DNA of 64,000 bases from Azospirillum brasilense (GTDB lineage Bacteria; Pseudomonadota; Alphaproteobacteria; Azospirillales; Azospirillaceae), in assembly GCF_007827815.1 (NCBI RefSeq), contig NZ_VITH01000007.1, positions 310,001-374,000 of the forward strand, read 5' to 3'. Made by a program: the position numbers and the translations under genes. Below, piece by piece: positions 1-12,703 of the stretch (position 1 is its first letter; each line of letters starts with the position of its first letter). Below the pieces are notes generated by a model. The model was given only the letters and a program-made list of their open reading frames with translations. It searched no databases and was not told the DNA's origin.

Positions 1-7
1 TGGTCGG

Positions 8-487
8 TCATAGGGGTTTCTCCATGAACAGGCTCAGCGGGTCCGGACCGTAGGGGCCGAACGGGCCGCGGTCGGCGAAGCCCTGCTTGCGGTAGAGGGC
101 GATGGCTTCGTCCTGATAGACGCCGGTTTCCAACAACAACGCCGACAGACCGGCGGCGCGCGCCTCGTCCTCGATGCGCTCCAGAAGGCGGCGACCGATC
201 TGGCCGCCGCGCGCGGTCGGCTGGACGAACATCCGCTTGACCTCGCCATAGCCGCCGTCGGCGTCGATGCGCATGGCGCCGCAGCCGACCACGGTTCCCG
301 ACCGCCGGGCGACCAGGAAACGGATGTCCGGCTTCGCCAGCGATTGCAGGTCGAGCAGATGGTTGCTCTCGGCCGGGTAGAGGTCACCCAGATAGCGGTC
401 CAGCTCTTCGATGAGCTGGACCACCTCGTCCTGGAGCGGGCTTTCACGGGCAATGGTCACGTTCGGCACGGCGTCGTTCCTCCCCAT
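8..487 (-). CDS. GNAT family N-acetyltransferase
   Basis: This 159-residue protein has the GNAT fold pattern: a GCGAMRI strand, a KRMFVQP strand and then the acetyl-CoA pyrophosphate-binding loop ARGGQIGRRLL around residues 92-102, followed by LLLETG and an ALYRKQGF helix typical of the C-terminal half. It probably transfers an acetyl group from acetyl-CoA to an amine, but the substrate cannot be told from sequence. It starts only 16 bp after the trpC stop codon on the same strand, so it is likely the last gene of the trpGDC transcript. Nothing links it functionally to tryptophan. The family assignment is firm; the role is unknown. Confidence 0.88.
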   Translation of the reverse strand: MGRNDAVPNVTIARESPLQDEVVQLIEELDRYLGDLYPAESNHLLDLQSLAKPDIRFLVARRSGTVVGCGAMRIDADGGYGEVKRMFVQPTARGGQIGRRLLERIEDEARAAGLSALLLETGVYQDEAIALYRKQGFADRGPFGPYGPDPLSLFMEKPL

Positions 488-503
488 TGCTTTTTATTTG
501 GTG

Positions 504-1288
504 TCAGGCGAGCAGGGCGCGGGTGGCCGCGCTCACATCCTCCTGCCGCATCAGCGATTCACCGACCAGGAAACAACGCGCGCCGACCGCCGCCATGCGC
601 GACAGGTCCGCCGGGCTGTAGAGTCCGCTTTCGGCGACCAGCATCCGGTCGGCGGGCACATGGGCCGCCAGTTCCTCGGTCGTGGCGATGTCCACCGCCA
701 GGGTCTTGAGGTTCCGGTTGTTCACGCCCAGAAGCGGGGTCTTCAGCGCCAGCGCGCGGTCCAGCTCCTCGCGGTTGTGCACCTCGACCAGCACGTCGAG
801 GCCCCAGGCGATGGCGGTTTCCTCGATCTCGGCCGCCTGCGCGTCGCTCAGCGCGGCCATGATGATCAGGATGCAGTCGGCGCCCAGCGCGCGGGATTCG
901 GCGATCTGGTAGGGATCGACCATGAAGTCCTTGCGCAGCACCGGCAGGTCCACCGCGGCGCGGGCGGCCAGCAGATAATCGTCGCAGCCCTGGAAATAGG
1001 GCTCGTCGGTCAGCACCGACAGGCAGGTGGCGCCGCCCTCGCGGTAGGCGCGGGCCAGCGACGGCGGGTCGAAATCCGGGCGGATCAGGCCCTTGGACGG
1101 GCTGGCCTTCTTGATCTCGGCGATCAGGCCGTAGCGGCCGCCGTCGACCGTGCGGCGCAGCGCACGGATGAAGCCGCGCGCCGGGTCGGCGGCGCGGGCG
1201 GCATCCTCCACCGCGGACAGCGGGCGGGCGGACTTGCGGGCTTGGACCAGCGCGCGCTTGTCGTCGCAGATGCGGGTCAGGACGTCGC

Positions 1289-1292
<4 letters not shown>
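504..1292 (-). CDS. trpC: Indole-3-glycerol phosphate synthase
   Basis: TrpC closes the indole ring of 1-(2-carboxyphenylamino)-1-deoxyribulose 5-phosphate to give indole-3-glycerol phosphate. The 262-residue length is normal for a monofunctional TrpC. Visible hallmarks are [11 protein letters not shown] near residue 55, the [12 protein letters not shown] active-site segment, a GVNNRNLKT strand and the AESGL phosphate-binding loop. I chose the ATG giving MSDVLTRI, which overlaps the trpD stop by 4 bp, rather than a longer upstream frame inside trpD. It is the third gene of a translationally coupled trpG-trpD-trpC set. Confidence 0.97.
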
Positions 1293-2358
<1,066 letters not shown>

Positions 2359-2362
<4 letters not shown>

Positions 2363-2949
2363 GCGGCGGTCTCCAGCCGGCGGGTCGTGTTCAGGAAGTT
2401 TTCCAGGATCTTGTGCCCGTGCTCGCTCTCGATGCTTTCCGGGTGGAACTGCACGCCGTGGATCGGCAGCTCGCGGTGGGACAGCGCCATGATCAGGCCG
2501 TCCTCCGTCTCGCCGGTGACCTCCAGGCAGGCGGGCAGGGTGGCGCGTTCGACGATCAGCGAGTGGTAGCGGGTGGCCCGGAAGGGCGAGGGCAGGTCCT
2601 TCAGGACGCCGCGCCCCTGGTGGAACATGCGGTCGACCTTGCCGTGCATCGGCACCGGCGCGCGCAGCACCGTCCCGCCGAAGGCCTGCCCGATGGCCTG
2701 ATGGCCCAGGCACACGCCCATCAGCGGAACGCCGGTCTTGGCGGCGGCGTCGATCAGCGGCAGACAGATGCCCGCCTTGTCCGGGTCGCAGGGGCCGGGC
2801 GACAGCACGATCCCTTCGGGGCGGAGCGCCATGGCCTCCTCCACCGTCAGGCTGTCGTTGCGGCGGACGTCCAGTTCGGCGCCCAGTTCGCCCAGGTAAT
2901 GGACGAGGTTGTAGGTGAAGCTGTCGTAATTATCGATGAGCAGCAGCAT
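2359..2949 (-). CDS. trpG: Anthranilate synthase glutamine amidotransferase subunit
   Basis: TrpG supplies ammonia from glutamine to TrpE for anthranilate formation. This is a 196-residue class I glutamine amidotransferase. It has the N-terminal [11 protein letters not shown] signature, the nucleophile elbow [10 protein letters not shown] with the catalytic Cys near residue 80, and the C-terminal VQFHPES with the catalytic His and Glu. It is a stand-alone subunit, and its partner trpE lies about 3 kb upstream on the same strand with several unrelated genes between. It is the first gene of trpGDC. Confidence 0.97.
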
Positions 2950-3075
2950 GGGGCGCCCCCGGCATCCTTCCGGCCTGTCGTCCCGGAATCGCGTTCCGGC
3001 CTCGTTCCGAGGCGGGTACCCTAGCGGCTGAAGCGGTGGATTTCCAGCCCGTCCGAGCTTCGATCCGGTGGAGTG

Positions 3076-3540
3076 TCAGCGGCAGAGGAATTGGGGCGGC
3101 GCCGCGGGCCTGTCCAGGATCACGCCGCGTGCGTCGGTCTCCTCGGTGATCTGGCAGCGCCGCACGGTGCGCGGCAGGTCCATGGCCAGCGTGGCCTGCG
3201 TCCCGGTGTAGCGGCAGATCAGGAAGACGTTGCCGCGCCGGGCGGCGGGGAAGTCCCATTGCCGGACCTCCGAGCGGCCCCGCCGCAGGCTGCGGTCCGG
3301 CTCCAGCGCCGGCGGGGCGGCGGCCAGGGACGGAGAAGCCATCTGCGCCACCCGGTCGCCCTCGACCAGCGCGGCGCCGGCGAAGGCGTGCTGGTCCTTC
3401 GCCGGGTAGGGCGACCAGCCGCCGGGCGCCTCCGGCTGGGCCTGCACGTTCAGGCTGGGCGGGCAGCGGACCTCCTCGGCGAAGGCCGGGGGCGCGATGG
3501 CGGCGACGAGGACCGCCAGGAGGGGGAGGGCGCGGAGCAT
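3076..3540 (-). CDS. Small exported protein, STY0301-like
   Basis: This is a 154-residue protein with a clear signal peptide (about 22 residues, ending APPAFA) and then a mature domain starting RCPPSLNV. It has cysteines at CRYTG, RRCQI and the C-terminal FLCR, which may form disulfides in the periplasm. The CP-to-PGGW pattern after the signal peptide resembles the poorly characterised STY0301 family, but I hold that loosely. I took the ATG giving MLRALPLL because everything upstream lies in the divergent intergenic region and the next gene. It is divergent from the polysaccharide deacetylase gene. No function can be assigned. Confidence 0.72.
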   Translation of the reverse strand: MLRALPLLAVLVAAIAPPAFAEEVRCPPSLNVQAQPEAPGGWSPYPAKDQHAFAGAALVEGDRVAQMASPSLAAAPPALEPDRSLRRGRSEVRQWDFPAARRGNVFLICRYTGTQATLAMDLPRTVRRCQITEETDARGVILDRPAAPPQFLCR

Positions 3541-3658
3541 GGCGGTCACAGCATAGTCCCAGCCGGCGGGCACCTCCACCCCGCTCCGCTGTTGCAGGGA
3601 CGGTGCGGGGGTGCCACCTTGCGCGCAAACCGGAAACCAGGGCTCGAGATTCCTTCCC

Positions 3659-4846
3659 ATGGCCAAGAAAACGCCGCGCAAGCCCCAGAAAGCCGCGGCA
3701 CGGAAGCCATCGCCGAAAACGCCCGCCGCCACGTCCGGACGTGCCGTCTCGCCGGTCCTCCTGGCGCTGGCCGGTGTGATCGCGGTCTTCGCGGTGGCGC
3801 TCGGCGCGCGCTTCATCATCGGGCGCGATGCACCGGAGACGGAGAGCGTGGTTGAGCGGGAGGCGCCGGTCATCGCCCCGGCCGCGCCGATCAAGGCGCC
3901 CCCACCCCCCAAGGTCGCCGAAGCGCCACCTCCGCCTCCGCCGGTTCGCGAGGCCGAACCCGCTCCGGCGCCCGTTCCGGCACCGCCTCCCCAGGTGACC
4001 GAGGCCCCGGCCCCCGTTCCGGTTCCCGCACCGCCCCCGCCGCCGGCCATGACGCCGAAGCCGGTGGTGGCGATGCTGCCGCCTCCCGTCGCCCCGCTGG
4101 ACCCGCCGAAGGTGGCGCCGGGATCGCCGCTGTGGAAGAAGAACGCGCTGCCCTTCCGCGCCCCACCGGGAAAGCCGGCCATCGCCATCGTCATTGACGA
4201 CATGGGGGTGGACCGCAAGCGCTCGAACCGCGCTGTGTCGCTGCCGGCGCCGCTGACGCTGGCGTGGCTGCCCTACGCCCACGAGCTGCCGGCCCAGGCC
4301 CGTGCTGCCCGTGCCGCCGGGCACGAGCTGATGCTGCACCTGCCCATGGAGCCCAGCGGCTCGGCCGATCCGGGGCCACAGGCGCTGCGCGTGTCGCTCG
4401 ACAAGGGGGAGATCCTGCGCCGGACCAAGGCGGCGCTGGACAGCTTCGACGGCTATGTCGGGGTGAACAACCACATGGGCAGCCGGTTCACCGCCGATTC
4501 CGCGGCCATGGCGCCCGTGCTGGGGGAGATCGCGCGGCGCGGCCTGTTGTGGCTGGACAGCCGGACCACCGCGAAGAGCGCCGGCCTGACCCTCGCGCGG
4601 GAGTTTCAGATGCCCTTCGCCGGCCGCGACATCTTCCTCGACAACGAGATGACCGTGTCGGCGGTGCGCGGACAGCTCGCCAAGACGGAGCAGGTGGCGC
4701 GCAAGCAGGGCTACGCCATCGCCATCGGCCACCCGCACGATGCGACAATCGACGCACTGGCCTCCTGGATGCCGGAGGTGCAGAAACGCGGCTTCGTCCT
4801 GGTTCCGGTCAGCGCCGTCGTGCGCGCCCATCACACCGGCGGGTGA
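3659..4846 (+). CDS. Divergent polysaccharide deacetylase family protein (YibQ/DUF610-like)
   Basis: This 395-residue protein begins with a Lys/Arg-rich cytoplasmic segment. It then has one membrane helix (about residues 30-50), a long Pro/Ala/Glu-rich linker (about 65-155) and a C-terminal catalytic-type domain opening with AIVIDDMG. The domain continues with LPYAHEL, LMLHLPMEP, GVNNHMGSRFT, LWLDSRTT, DIFLDNE and AIAIGHPH, the standard motif order of the divergent polysaccharide deacetylase family. The linker suggests the domain reaches through the periplasm. The substrate is unknown and an envelope polysaccharide is likely. The start is the MAKKTPRK methionine; upstream codons are intergenic. 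It reads towards the metal chaperone gene 27 bp downstream. Confidence 0.9.
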   Translation: MAKKTPRKPQKAAARKPSPKTPAATSGRAVSPVLLALAGVIAVFAVALGARFIIGRDAPETESVVEREAPVIAPAAPIKAPPPPKVAEAPPPPPPVREAEPAPAPVPAPPPQVTEAPAPVPVPAPPPPPAMTPKPVVAMLPPPVAPLDPPKVAPGSPLWKKNALPFRAPPGKPAIAIVIDDMGVDRKRSNRAVSLPAPLTLAWLPYAHELPAQARAARAAGHELMLHLPMEPSGSADPGPQALRVSLDKGEILRRTKAALDSFDGYVGVNNHMGSRFTADSAAMAPVLGEIARRGLLWLDSRTTAKSAGLTLAREFQMPFAGRDIFLDNEMTVSAVRGQLAKTEQVARKQGYAIAIGHPHDATIDALASWMPEVQKRGFVLVPVSAVVRAHHTGG

Positions 4847-4873
4847 CCGCTGGCTCGGCTTGAGGAGAGTTTC

Positions 4874-5080
4874 ATGGCTGATACCTACAAGGTCGGCGGC
4901 ATGACCTGCGGCGGCTGCGCCCGCTCCGTCACCAACGCCATCGGCAAGCTGGCGCCGGGCGCCGCCGTGACGGTGGACCTCGACGCCGGCACCGTGGCGG
5001 TGGAGGGCGGAGTCGCCCCGGAGACGGTGAGGAAGGCCGTGGAAGGCGCCGGCTTCGACTTCGGCGGTCCGGCCGGTTAG
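4874..5080 (+). CDS. Heavy-metal-associated domain protein, CopZ-like copper chaperone
   Basis: This 68-residue single HMA domain starts MADTYKVGGMTCGGCARSV. The GMTCGGC motif at residues 9-15 contains the CxxC pair that binds Cu(I) or another soft metal, and the C-terminal ETVRKAVEGAGF completes the ferredoxin-like fold. A good GAGGAG Shine-Dalgarno precedes the ATG. No P-type ATPase is adjacent, so the partner is unknown. The gene lies 27 bp after the deacetylase gene and ends 5 bp before a convergent membrane protein gene. Confidence 0.9.
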   Translation: MADTYKVGGMTCGGCARSVTNAIGKLAPGAAVTVDLDAGTVAVEGGVAPETVRKAVEGAGFDFGGPAG

Positions 5081-5085
5081 AGTAC

Positions 5086-5883
5086 TCAGGCCGGTCGGCG
5101 CAGCCGCCACACCAGCAGGCCGCCGGCCCAGGACAGCGACACCGCCAGAGCGACGCCGAGCGCGACGAACCGTCCGGCGGGCTCGGCCAGCAGATGGGCG
5201 GTGGTCAGCGCCAGGGCGAGGCCGGGGTTGGTCAGCAGCGCGCTGCGCATCGCCGCGGCGACCACGCCGCCGCCCAGGCGGCCGTGCAGGATCACCGTCA
5301 GGCTGGTCAGGGCGATTGGGAACACGGCGGCGATGCCGGTGGCCGCCGGTCCGATGCTGTGGCTGAGCGTGGTCACGGTGGCGACCAGCAGGCCGACGAG
5401 ACCGGCGCGCGCCGGGATGTCGTACCAGCGCGACCGCGCCCCCCGGACCACGCCGTCCTGCGGAATCGGCGCCGACACCGCCCAGGCGGCGATCCCGTAG
5501 CAGGCCAGCGTCAGCAGCAGCGCCAGCGGCAGCGTCCAGTCGACGGCGGAGCGCAGGGTGGCCGCCACGACGATCCAGAAGGCCGAGCTGGTGATGACCG
5601 TCGCCGGCATGCTCCAGCGTGGCGCGATCCGCACGAGAAGCGCCAGATAGAGGACGATCGTCGCGTTGCCGACCATTCCCGACAGGGCGGCGTCGGCGAC
5701 GAAGCCGTCGCCATGCTCCATCGCGAGCATCACGAAGGCCGGGCCGGTCGAGACGGGCAGGGCGGTGATCATGCCGCCATAGAAGGGGCCGGCCTTCTCC
5801 GCCGCCAGCGAGGCGGCGACGACGACCAGGGCCGCCGCCGCGATCTTGACGATCAGCGGCAGCAGCAGCGCATCGAGGGGCAT
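5086..5883 (-). CDS. Multi-pass inner-membrane protein of unknown function
   Basis: This 265-residue, very hydrophobic protein has about eight predicted membrane helices, arranged as repeated small-residue-rich segments. Examples are GPFYGGMITALPVSTGPAF near residue 35 and GIAAVFPIALTSLTV near residue 190; both carry a Gly/Pro-Ile-Ala-Leu pattern and may be internal repeats of a transporter fold. I do not recognise the family with confidence; it is somewhat GlpM-like. Its start lies 7 bp after the trpE stop on the same strand, so it is probably co-transcribed with ppiD and trpE. That alone does not make it a tryptophan-pathway protein. Confidence 0.75.
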   Translation of the reverse strand: MPLDALLLPLIVKIAAAALVVVAASLAAEKAGPFYGGMITALPVSTGPAFVMLAMEHGDGFVADAALSGMVGNATIVLYLALLVRIAPRWSMPATVITSSAFWIVVAATLRSAVDWTLPLALLLTLACYGIAAWAVSAPIPQDGVVRGARSRWYDIPARAGLVGLLVATVTTLSHSIGPAATGIAAVFPIALTSLTVILHGRLGGGVVAAAMRSALLTNPGLALALTTAHLLAEPAGRFVALGVALAVSLSWAGGLLVWRLRRPA

Positions 5884-5890
5884 GCGGTCC

Positions 5891-7402
5891 TTACCGGGCG
5901 GAGGTCTCGCGAACGGTTTCCTCCGCGGCGCGGATCAGGGCCATCGACTTGTTGACGGTCTCCTGGTACTCGGCCTCGGGATCGCTGTCGGCGACCACGC
6001 CGCCGCCCGCCTGGACATACATCATGCCGTCCTTGAGGACGGCGGTGCGCAGCGCGATGCAGGTGTCCATGGCGCCCGACGCGCCGAAGTAACCGACGCA
6101 GCCGGCGTAGACGCCGCGGCGGGCCTTCTCCAGCTCGTCGATGATCTGCATGGCGCGGACCTTCGGCGCACCGGAGACGGTGCCGGCCGGGAAACCGGCG
6201 ACCAGGGCGTCCAGCGCATCGTGCTTCGGGTCGAGGTCGCCCTCGACGTTGGAGACGATGTGCATGACGTGGCTGTACAGCTCCACGATCATCTTCTGCG
6301 TCACCTTGACGGTGCCGGTGCGCGCCACGCGGCCCACGTCGTTGCGGCCGAGATCAAGCAGCATCAGATGCTCGGCCAGCTCCTTCGGATCGCTCAGCAG
6401 ATCCTCGGCCAGCGCCTGATCCTCCGCCGCCGTGGCGCCGCGCTTGCGGGTGCCGGCGATGGGGCGGACGGTCACCTTGCCGTCGCGCACGCGCACCAGG
6501 ATCTCCGGGCTGGAGCCGACGACCGACAGCTCGCCGAAGTCGCAGTGGAACAGGAAGGGCGACGGGTTCAGGCGGCGCAGCGTGCGGTAGAGCGCCAGCG
6601 GCGACGGCTTGAAGGGGAAGCGGATGCGCTGGGACGGCACGACCTGGAAGATGTCGCCGGCCCGGATGTACTCCTTCGCCCGCTCGACGATCGCGTGATA
6701 CTCCTCGCGCGTCGTGTTGGACGTCCAGGCGAGCGGCAGCCCGTCCTTGGTCCGCGGCTCCCGCCGGTAGGGCAGGGGGCGCTCCAGATCGGCCACCGCG
6801 TCCATCAGACGCTCGCGGGCGTCGCCGTAGGCGGCGGCGCCGTCCACCCCCGGCTTCGGCCAGACCGGGGTGACCAGAGTCACCGAATCGGTGTGGCTGT
6901 CGAAGATGGCGACGATGCTCGGCCGCGACAGGATGGCGTCGGGGATGCCCAGCTCGTCCGGGTTGTCGTCCGGCAGCCGCTCCATCAGCCGGACCATGTC
7001 GTAGGTCAGGTAGCCGAACAGGCCGGCGGCCATCGGCGGCAGGGCGTCCGGCAGGTCGATGCGGCTCTCGTTGATGAGGGCGCGCAGCGACTCCAGCGGG
7101 GCGGCGTCGATGGGCTCGTAGGCGTCGCGGTCGTGCAGGGCGTTGCGGTTCACCTCCGCCCGGTCGCGGCGGCAGCGCCACACCAGATCGGGCTTGAAGC
7201 CGATCACCGAGTAGCGGTCGCGCCGCGACCCCGCCCCGCGCTCCGCCGACTCGAAGAGGAAGCCGAAGGGCCGCCCGTCGGCCAGCTTCATGTAGGCGGA
7301 GACCGGGGTCTCCAGATCGCTGACCAGCGTGGTCCACACCACCTGCGGCTTGCCGGCCTCATAAGCGGTGTGGAAGGCGGCGAATTCCGGCTGAACCTTC
7401 AC
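5891..7402 (-). CDS. trpE: Anthranilate synthase component I
   Basis: TrpE converts chorismate to anthranilate using ammonia from TrpG. The 503-residue protein has the N-terminal regulatory domain with a FLFESAERG segment at the usual LLES tryptophan-binding position. The chorismate-binding domain shows DIFQVVPSQR, PIAGTRKRG, DLGRNDVGR, HIVSNVEG, FPAGTVSGAPK and a C-terminal GGGVVADSDPEAEY. It is a stand-alone component I, not a TrpEG fusion. It lies 37 bp after ppiD and 7 bp before the membrane-protein gene. I see no leader-peptide attenuator in the 37-bp gap. Confidence 0.97.
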   Translation of the reverse strand: MKVQPEFAAFHTAYEAGKPQVVWTTLVSDLETPVSAYMKLADGRPFGFLFESAERGAGSRRDRYSVIGFKPDLVWRCRRDRAEVNRNALHDRDAYEPIDAAPLESLRALINESRIDLPDALPPMAAGLFGYLTYDMVRLMERLPDDNPDELGIPDAILSRPSIVAIFDSHTDSVTLVTPVWPKPGVDGAAAYGDARERLMDAVADLERPLPYRREPRTKDGLPLAWTSNTTREEYHAIVERAKEYIRAGDIFQVVPSQRIRFPFKPSPLALYRTLRRLNPSPFLFHCDFGELSVVGSSPEILVRVRDGKVTVRPIAGTRKRGATAAEDQALAEDLLSDPKELAEHLMLLDLGRNDVGRVARTGTVKVTQKMIVELYSHVMHIVSNVEGDLDPKHDALDALVAGFPAGTVSGAPKVRAMQIIDELEKARRGVYAGCVGYFGASGAMDTCIALRTAVLKDGMMYVQAGGGVVADSDPEAEYQETVNKSMALIRAAEETVRETSAR

Positions 7403-7439
7403 GGGACGGGCCTCGGCTGAGTGGGGCGATTGAGTGGGG

Positions 7440-9326
7440 TTAGTTGCCGCTGGCGAAGAACTGGTCGATGCGGTTGCGGTGAACCTCGACCGGGTAGCTG
7501 TTGCGCAGCGCGTTGCCGAACTGGGCCATGATGTCGCTTTCCAGCCCCTGGGCGACGGTGCTCTCCACGGTCGCCAGCGTGGCGTCGCTGGCCGCCGGGT
7601 CCGCCGGGATGATCTCCTTCAGGCGGGCGACGACCTGGCTGTCGGCGGTGGCGCCGGTCACCGTCTCGCCGGGAGCGACCTCGAACAGCTTGCGCACCAG
7701 CTCGCCCGGCAGCCCTTCGACCGAGCGGGCGTCGCGGGTGAAGGGCGTGGTCATGGCGAAGCTGGCACCGGACTGGCTGGCGACGTCCTGCGCCGCGGCT
7801 TCCGAACCCTGCTTCAGCTTGGCGGCGATGTCCTGGGCCTTTTCGGCGGCCAGCGTGGCGCGCTTGTCGTCCTGCCAGCCGGCGACGGCCTGATCGCGCA
7901 CCTCGGCCAGCGGCTTCGGCGCGGCCGGCGTCACGCCGTCGACGCGCACGGCGTAGAAGACGTTGTTGGGCGCCTCGGTCAGGTTCGAGGTGGCGCCGGA
8001 GGCGAGCTGGAAGGCGGTCTGCACCATGGCGGCGAAGTTCGGGCGGCCGGGAGCGGCGTCCTTGCCGTCCGGCGCCTTGCCGCTGCTGTCCACCGCGGCG
8101 ATCTTGGTGATGGGCAGCGACTGGGCCTGGGCGACCTCCTCCAGCGGGGCGCCGCTGGCGAGCTGGTCCTCGACCCGGTTGGCGATGGAGTAGAGCGAGT
8201 CCATCGCCTTCTCCTTGCGCAGCTCGGCCAGGAGCTGGTCGCGGGCCTCCTCGAAGCTCTTGGTGGCGCCCGGCTGGATGGCGGTGACCGTCAGGACGTG
8301 CCAGCCCAGCCCGCTGCGCACCGCGTCGCTGACCGCGCCCTGAGCCAGGGCGAAGGCGGCGTCGCCGATCTCCGGCAGCTCGTTGCGGGTGACGTTGTCG
8401 AGGGTGATGACGTCGGTCCCGGCGTCCTTAGCGGCGGCGGTCAGGCCCTTGGTCTTGGCGGCCTCGGCGATCTGCTTCGCCTTCGCCTCGTCGTCGGCCA
8501 GGACCATCTCCACCGTCCGGCGCTCCGGCGTGCCGAGCTCGTCGGCACGCTCGTCGTAGGCGGCGCGCAACTCGTTGTCGGGGATCTGGAGGTCCTTGGC
8601 GATCTCGTCGGCGGAGAGCTGGGCGATGCTCAGCGACCGGTATTCCGGCGCGGTGAAGCGGACCTGATGGTCCTCGTAATAGCGGGTCAGTTCCGCCTCG
8701 TCGGGCACGCCGACGTCGCCGATGGCGGCGTTGGGCAGGGTGACCACCTCGGCCACGCGGCGCTCCCCGCGGAAGCGGTAGAGGTCCTGGACCAGCGGCT
8801 TCGGCGGGGTTACCCCGGCGCCGACCGCGCCGGCCACCAGCTCGCGCGCGGTCTCGCGGCGCAGCAGGGCGACGTAGCCGTCCTCGGTCAGCTGGTTGTT
8901 GCGCAGCACGCTGCGGAACTGGTTCGGGTCGAACTGGTTCTGCGCGTTGCGGAAGGCCGGCTCCTCGGCGATGCGCTGGCGCACCACGTCCGGGCCGACC
9001 GAGATCCCGGCGTCGCGCGCCGCCTGATCGTAGAGCGCGCGCTGCACCAGCGCCGACAGCGACTGGTCGAGCAGGCCGAACTGGCGCGCCTGCTCCGTCG
9101 TCAGGTTGCCGCCCATCATCGGGCGCAGCCGCTCCATCTGACGGCGGAACTCCTGGTCCAGCTCCGCCCGGTCGATGTCCACCTTGCCGACGGAGGCCAC
9201 GGTGCTGGAGATCCCGCCTGTGCGGATCATGTCGCCGATGCCCCAGGCCGCAAAGCTGACGATGAGGAGCACGAACAGGATCTTGACGACCCACGAACCG
9301 GCGTAAGTGCGGATGAACTGAAGCAT
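7440..9326 (-). CDS. PpiD-like periplasmic folding chaperone with SurA_N and PPIase domains
   Basis: This 628-residue protein has a short cytoplasmic start, one membrane helix (about residues 11-29, VKILFVLLIVSFAAWGIGD), then a periplasmic SurA_N/PpiD N-terminal domain beginning VASVGKVDIDRAELDQEF. A parvulin-like domain follows (ERRTVEMVLADDEAKAKQIAEAA, then GWHVLTVTAIQPG). The layout matches PpiD, an inner-membrane-anchored chaperone for newly exported outer-membrane proteins. It is the first gene of a leftward unit with trpE and is divergent from tpiA. ppiD beside trpE and tpiA is a common alphaproteobacterial order. Confidence 0.9.
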   Translation of the reverse strand: MLQFIRTYAGSWVVKILFVLLIVSFAAWGIGDMIRTGGISSTVASVGKVDIDRAELDQEFRRQMERLRPMMGGNLTTEQARQFGLLDQSLSALVQRALYDQAARDAGISVGPDVVRQRIAEEPAFRNAQNQFDPNQFRSVLRNNQLTEDGYVALLRRETARELVAGAVGAGVTPPKPLVQDLYRFRGERRVAEVVTLPNAAIGDVGVPDEAELTRYYEDHQVRFTAPEYRSLSIAQLSADEIAKDLQIPDNELRAAYDERADELGTPERRTVEMVLADDEAKAKQIAEAAKTKGLTAAAKDAGTDVITLDNVTRNELPEIGDAAFALAQGAVSDAVRSGLGWHVLTVTAIQPGATKSFEEARDQLLAELRKEKAMDSLYSIANRVEDQLASGAPLEEVAQAQSLPITKIAAVDSSGKAPDGKDAAPGRPNFAAMVQTAFQLASGATSNLTEAPNNVFYAVRVDGVTPAAPKPLAEVRDQAVAGWQDDKRATLAAEKAQDIAAKLKQGSEAAAQDVASQSGASFAMTTPFTRDARSVEGLPGELVRKLFEVAPGETVTGATADSQVVARLKEIIPADPAASDATLATVESTVAQGLESDIMAQFGNALRNSYPVEVHRNRIDQFFASGN

Positions 9327-9554
9327 GGGACCCGAAGTGAGTGCGCAAAGGGCGGCCCTGCGGCCGGGGCGGCATCATAGGCACCCCGCGAAAGCCCGGC
9401 AACACCCCATTTCCCTCGCGATTCCCCATCGGAAAGAACCCGTTGGACGGGTGGAAATGCCAAGCACTCCTTGCTAGACAGGGGGCGCACTTTGAAAACG
9501 AACACCCGCGACAACGCCCACATCAACAAACGAGAGCCGGAGGACGAAAACGCC

Positions 9555-10310
9555 ATGGCCGCACGCCGCAAACTGATTGCCGGGAACTGGAAGATGAACG
9601 GGCTGAAGGCCGACGGGCTCGACCTTGCCTCCGACCTCGCCGGGCGCCTGACGGGGGCCGGGACGGTCGCCTTCGACATGCTGGTGTGCCCGCCCTTCCC
9701 GCTGCTGTTCCCGGTGGGCGACGCCATTTCCGGCAGCCCGCTGGCGCTGGGCGCGCAGGATTGCCACGCCAAGACCTCCGGCGCGCACACCGGCGACGTC
9801 AGCCCGGCCATGCTGACCGACGCCGGCTGCCGCTACGTCATCCTGGGCCATTCGGAGCGCCGCGCCGACCACGCCGAATCCGACGCGCAGGTCGCCGCAA
9901 AGGCCGCCGCCGCCCACAAGGCGGGCCTGATCGCCATCATCTGCGTCGGCGAGACGGAGGCCCAGCGCGACGCCGGGCAGGCGAACAGCGTCGTCGCCAG
10001 CCAGCTCAAGGGCTCGATCCCGGAGGGCGCCACCGCGGCGAACACCGTCATCGCCTACGAGCCGGTCTGGGCCATCGGCACCGGCAAGACCGCGACTCCC
10101 GACGACGTCAAGGCGATGCACGCCCACATCCGGGCGGAGCTGGCCGGCAAGACCGCCGATCCCGAGGCGGTGCGCGTGCTCTACGGCGGCTCGGTCAAGC
10201 CGGGCAACGCGGCGGAACTGATGGCGGTGGAGAATGTGGACGGCGCGCTGGTCGGCGGGGCCGCGCTGAAGGCGGACGATTTCTGGGCGATCGCCACCAG
10301 TTGCCGCTAG
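9555..10310 (+). CDS. tpiA: Triosephosphate isomerase
   Basis: TpiA interconverts dihydroxyacetone phosphate and glyceraldehyde 3-phosphate. The 251-residue TIM barrel shows the N-terminal GNWKMNG with catalytic Lys, the [10 protein letters not shown] electrophile His, the catalytic Glu in [13 protein letters not shown] with the following flexible loop, and YGGSVKPGN phosphate binding. I used the MAARRKL start; a frame open 28 codons further upstream is not needed for the fold. It is followed by a strong hairpin before secG. Confidence 0.97.
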   Translation: MAARRKLIAGNWKMNGLKADGLDLASDLAGRLTGAGTVAFDMLVCPPFPLLFPVGDAISGSPLALGAQDCHAKTSGAHTGDVSPAMLTDAGCRYVILGHSERRADHAESDAQVAAKAAAAHKAGLIAIICVGETEAQRDAGQANSVVASQLKGSIPEGATAANTVIAYEPVWAIGTGKTATPDDVKAMHAHIRAELAGKTADPEAVRVLYGGSVKPGNAAELMAVENVDGALVGGAALKADDFWAIATSCR

Positions 10311-10344
10311 CATATCGCGCAGGACCGCGTTAAAAACAGTGGGC

Positions 10345-10380
10345 GCGCGCCACGGGCCCTTGCCAAGGTCCGTGGCGCGC
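10345..10380 (+). terminator. tpiA terminator hairpin
   Basis: Two 14-nt arms (10345-10358 and 10367-10380) pair with a single G-T wobble around an 8-nt loop, directly after the tpiA stop. They are followed by a T-rich but interrupted tail, so this is a probable intrinsic terminator with an imperfect U-tract. Confidence 0.65.
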
Positions 10381-10438
10381 TGTTGGTTTGGGCGGTCCCT
10401 GCGGATCGCTCCGGGAAGGGATCAAGGGAACAGGCTGC

Positions 10439-12560
<2,122 letters not shown>

Positions 12561-12570
12561 TGTGACCATA

Positions 12571-12593
12571 CGGGGGAGGGCATTCCTCCCCCG
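12571..12593 (+). terminator. Hairpin after pyrG
   Basis: A 9-bp G/C stem (12571-12579 with 12585-12593) with a 5-nt loop lies 10 bp after the pyrG stop but lacks a T-tract. It probably acts together with the stronger terminator just downstream. Confidence 0.5.
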
Positions 12594-12630
12594 CGTGTTC
12601 CGGTTCCGGGTTTCCGGTGGGTATAGTGAC

Positions 12631-12664
12631 AGCGGCGGCCGAGCCAACGGCCGCCGCTTTTGCG
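12631..12664 (+). terminator. pyrG intrinsic terminator
   Basis: A perfect 10-bp stem AGCGGCGGCC/GGCCGCCGCT with an 8-nt loop runs into TTTT. It separates pyrG from the hydrolase gene. Confidence 0.75.
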
Positions 12665-12703
12665 TTTCGGGTCCGGGAAAAAACCAAGGGAAGGGACACA
12701 ACC

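Noticed and set aside
2930..5110. Long open frame on the - strand opposite the deacetylase and chaperone genes
   Set aside because: Low-complexity Arg/Gly-rich translation without a recognisable domain; the + strand genes explain the region.
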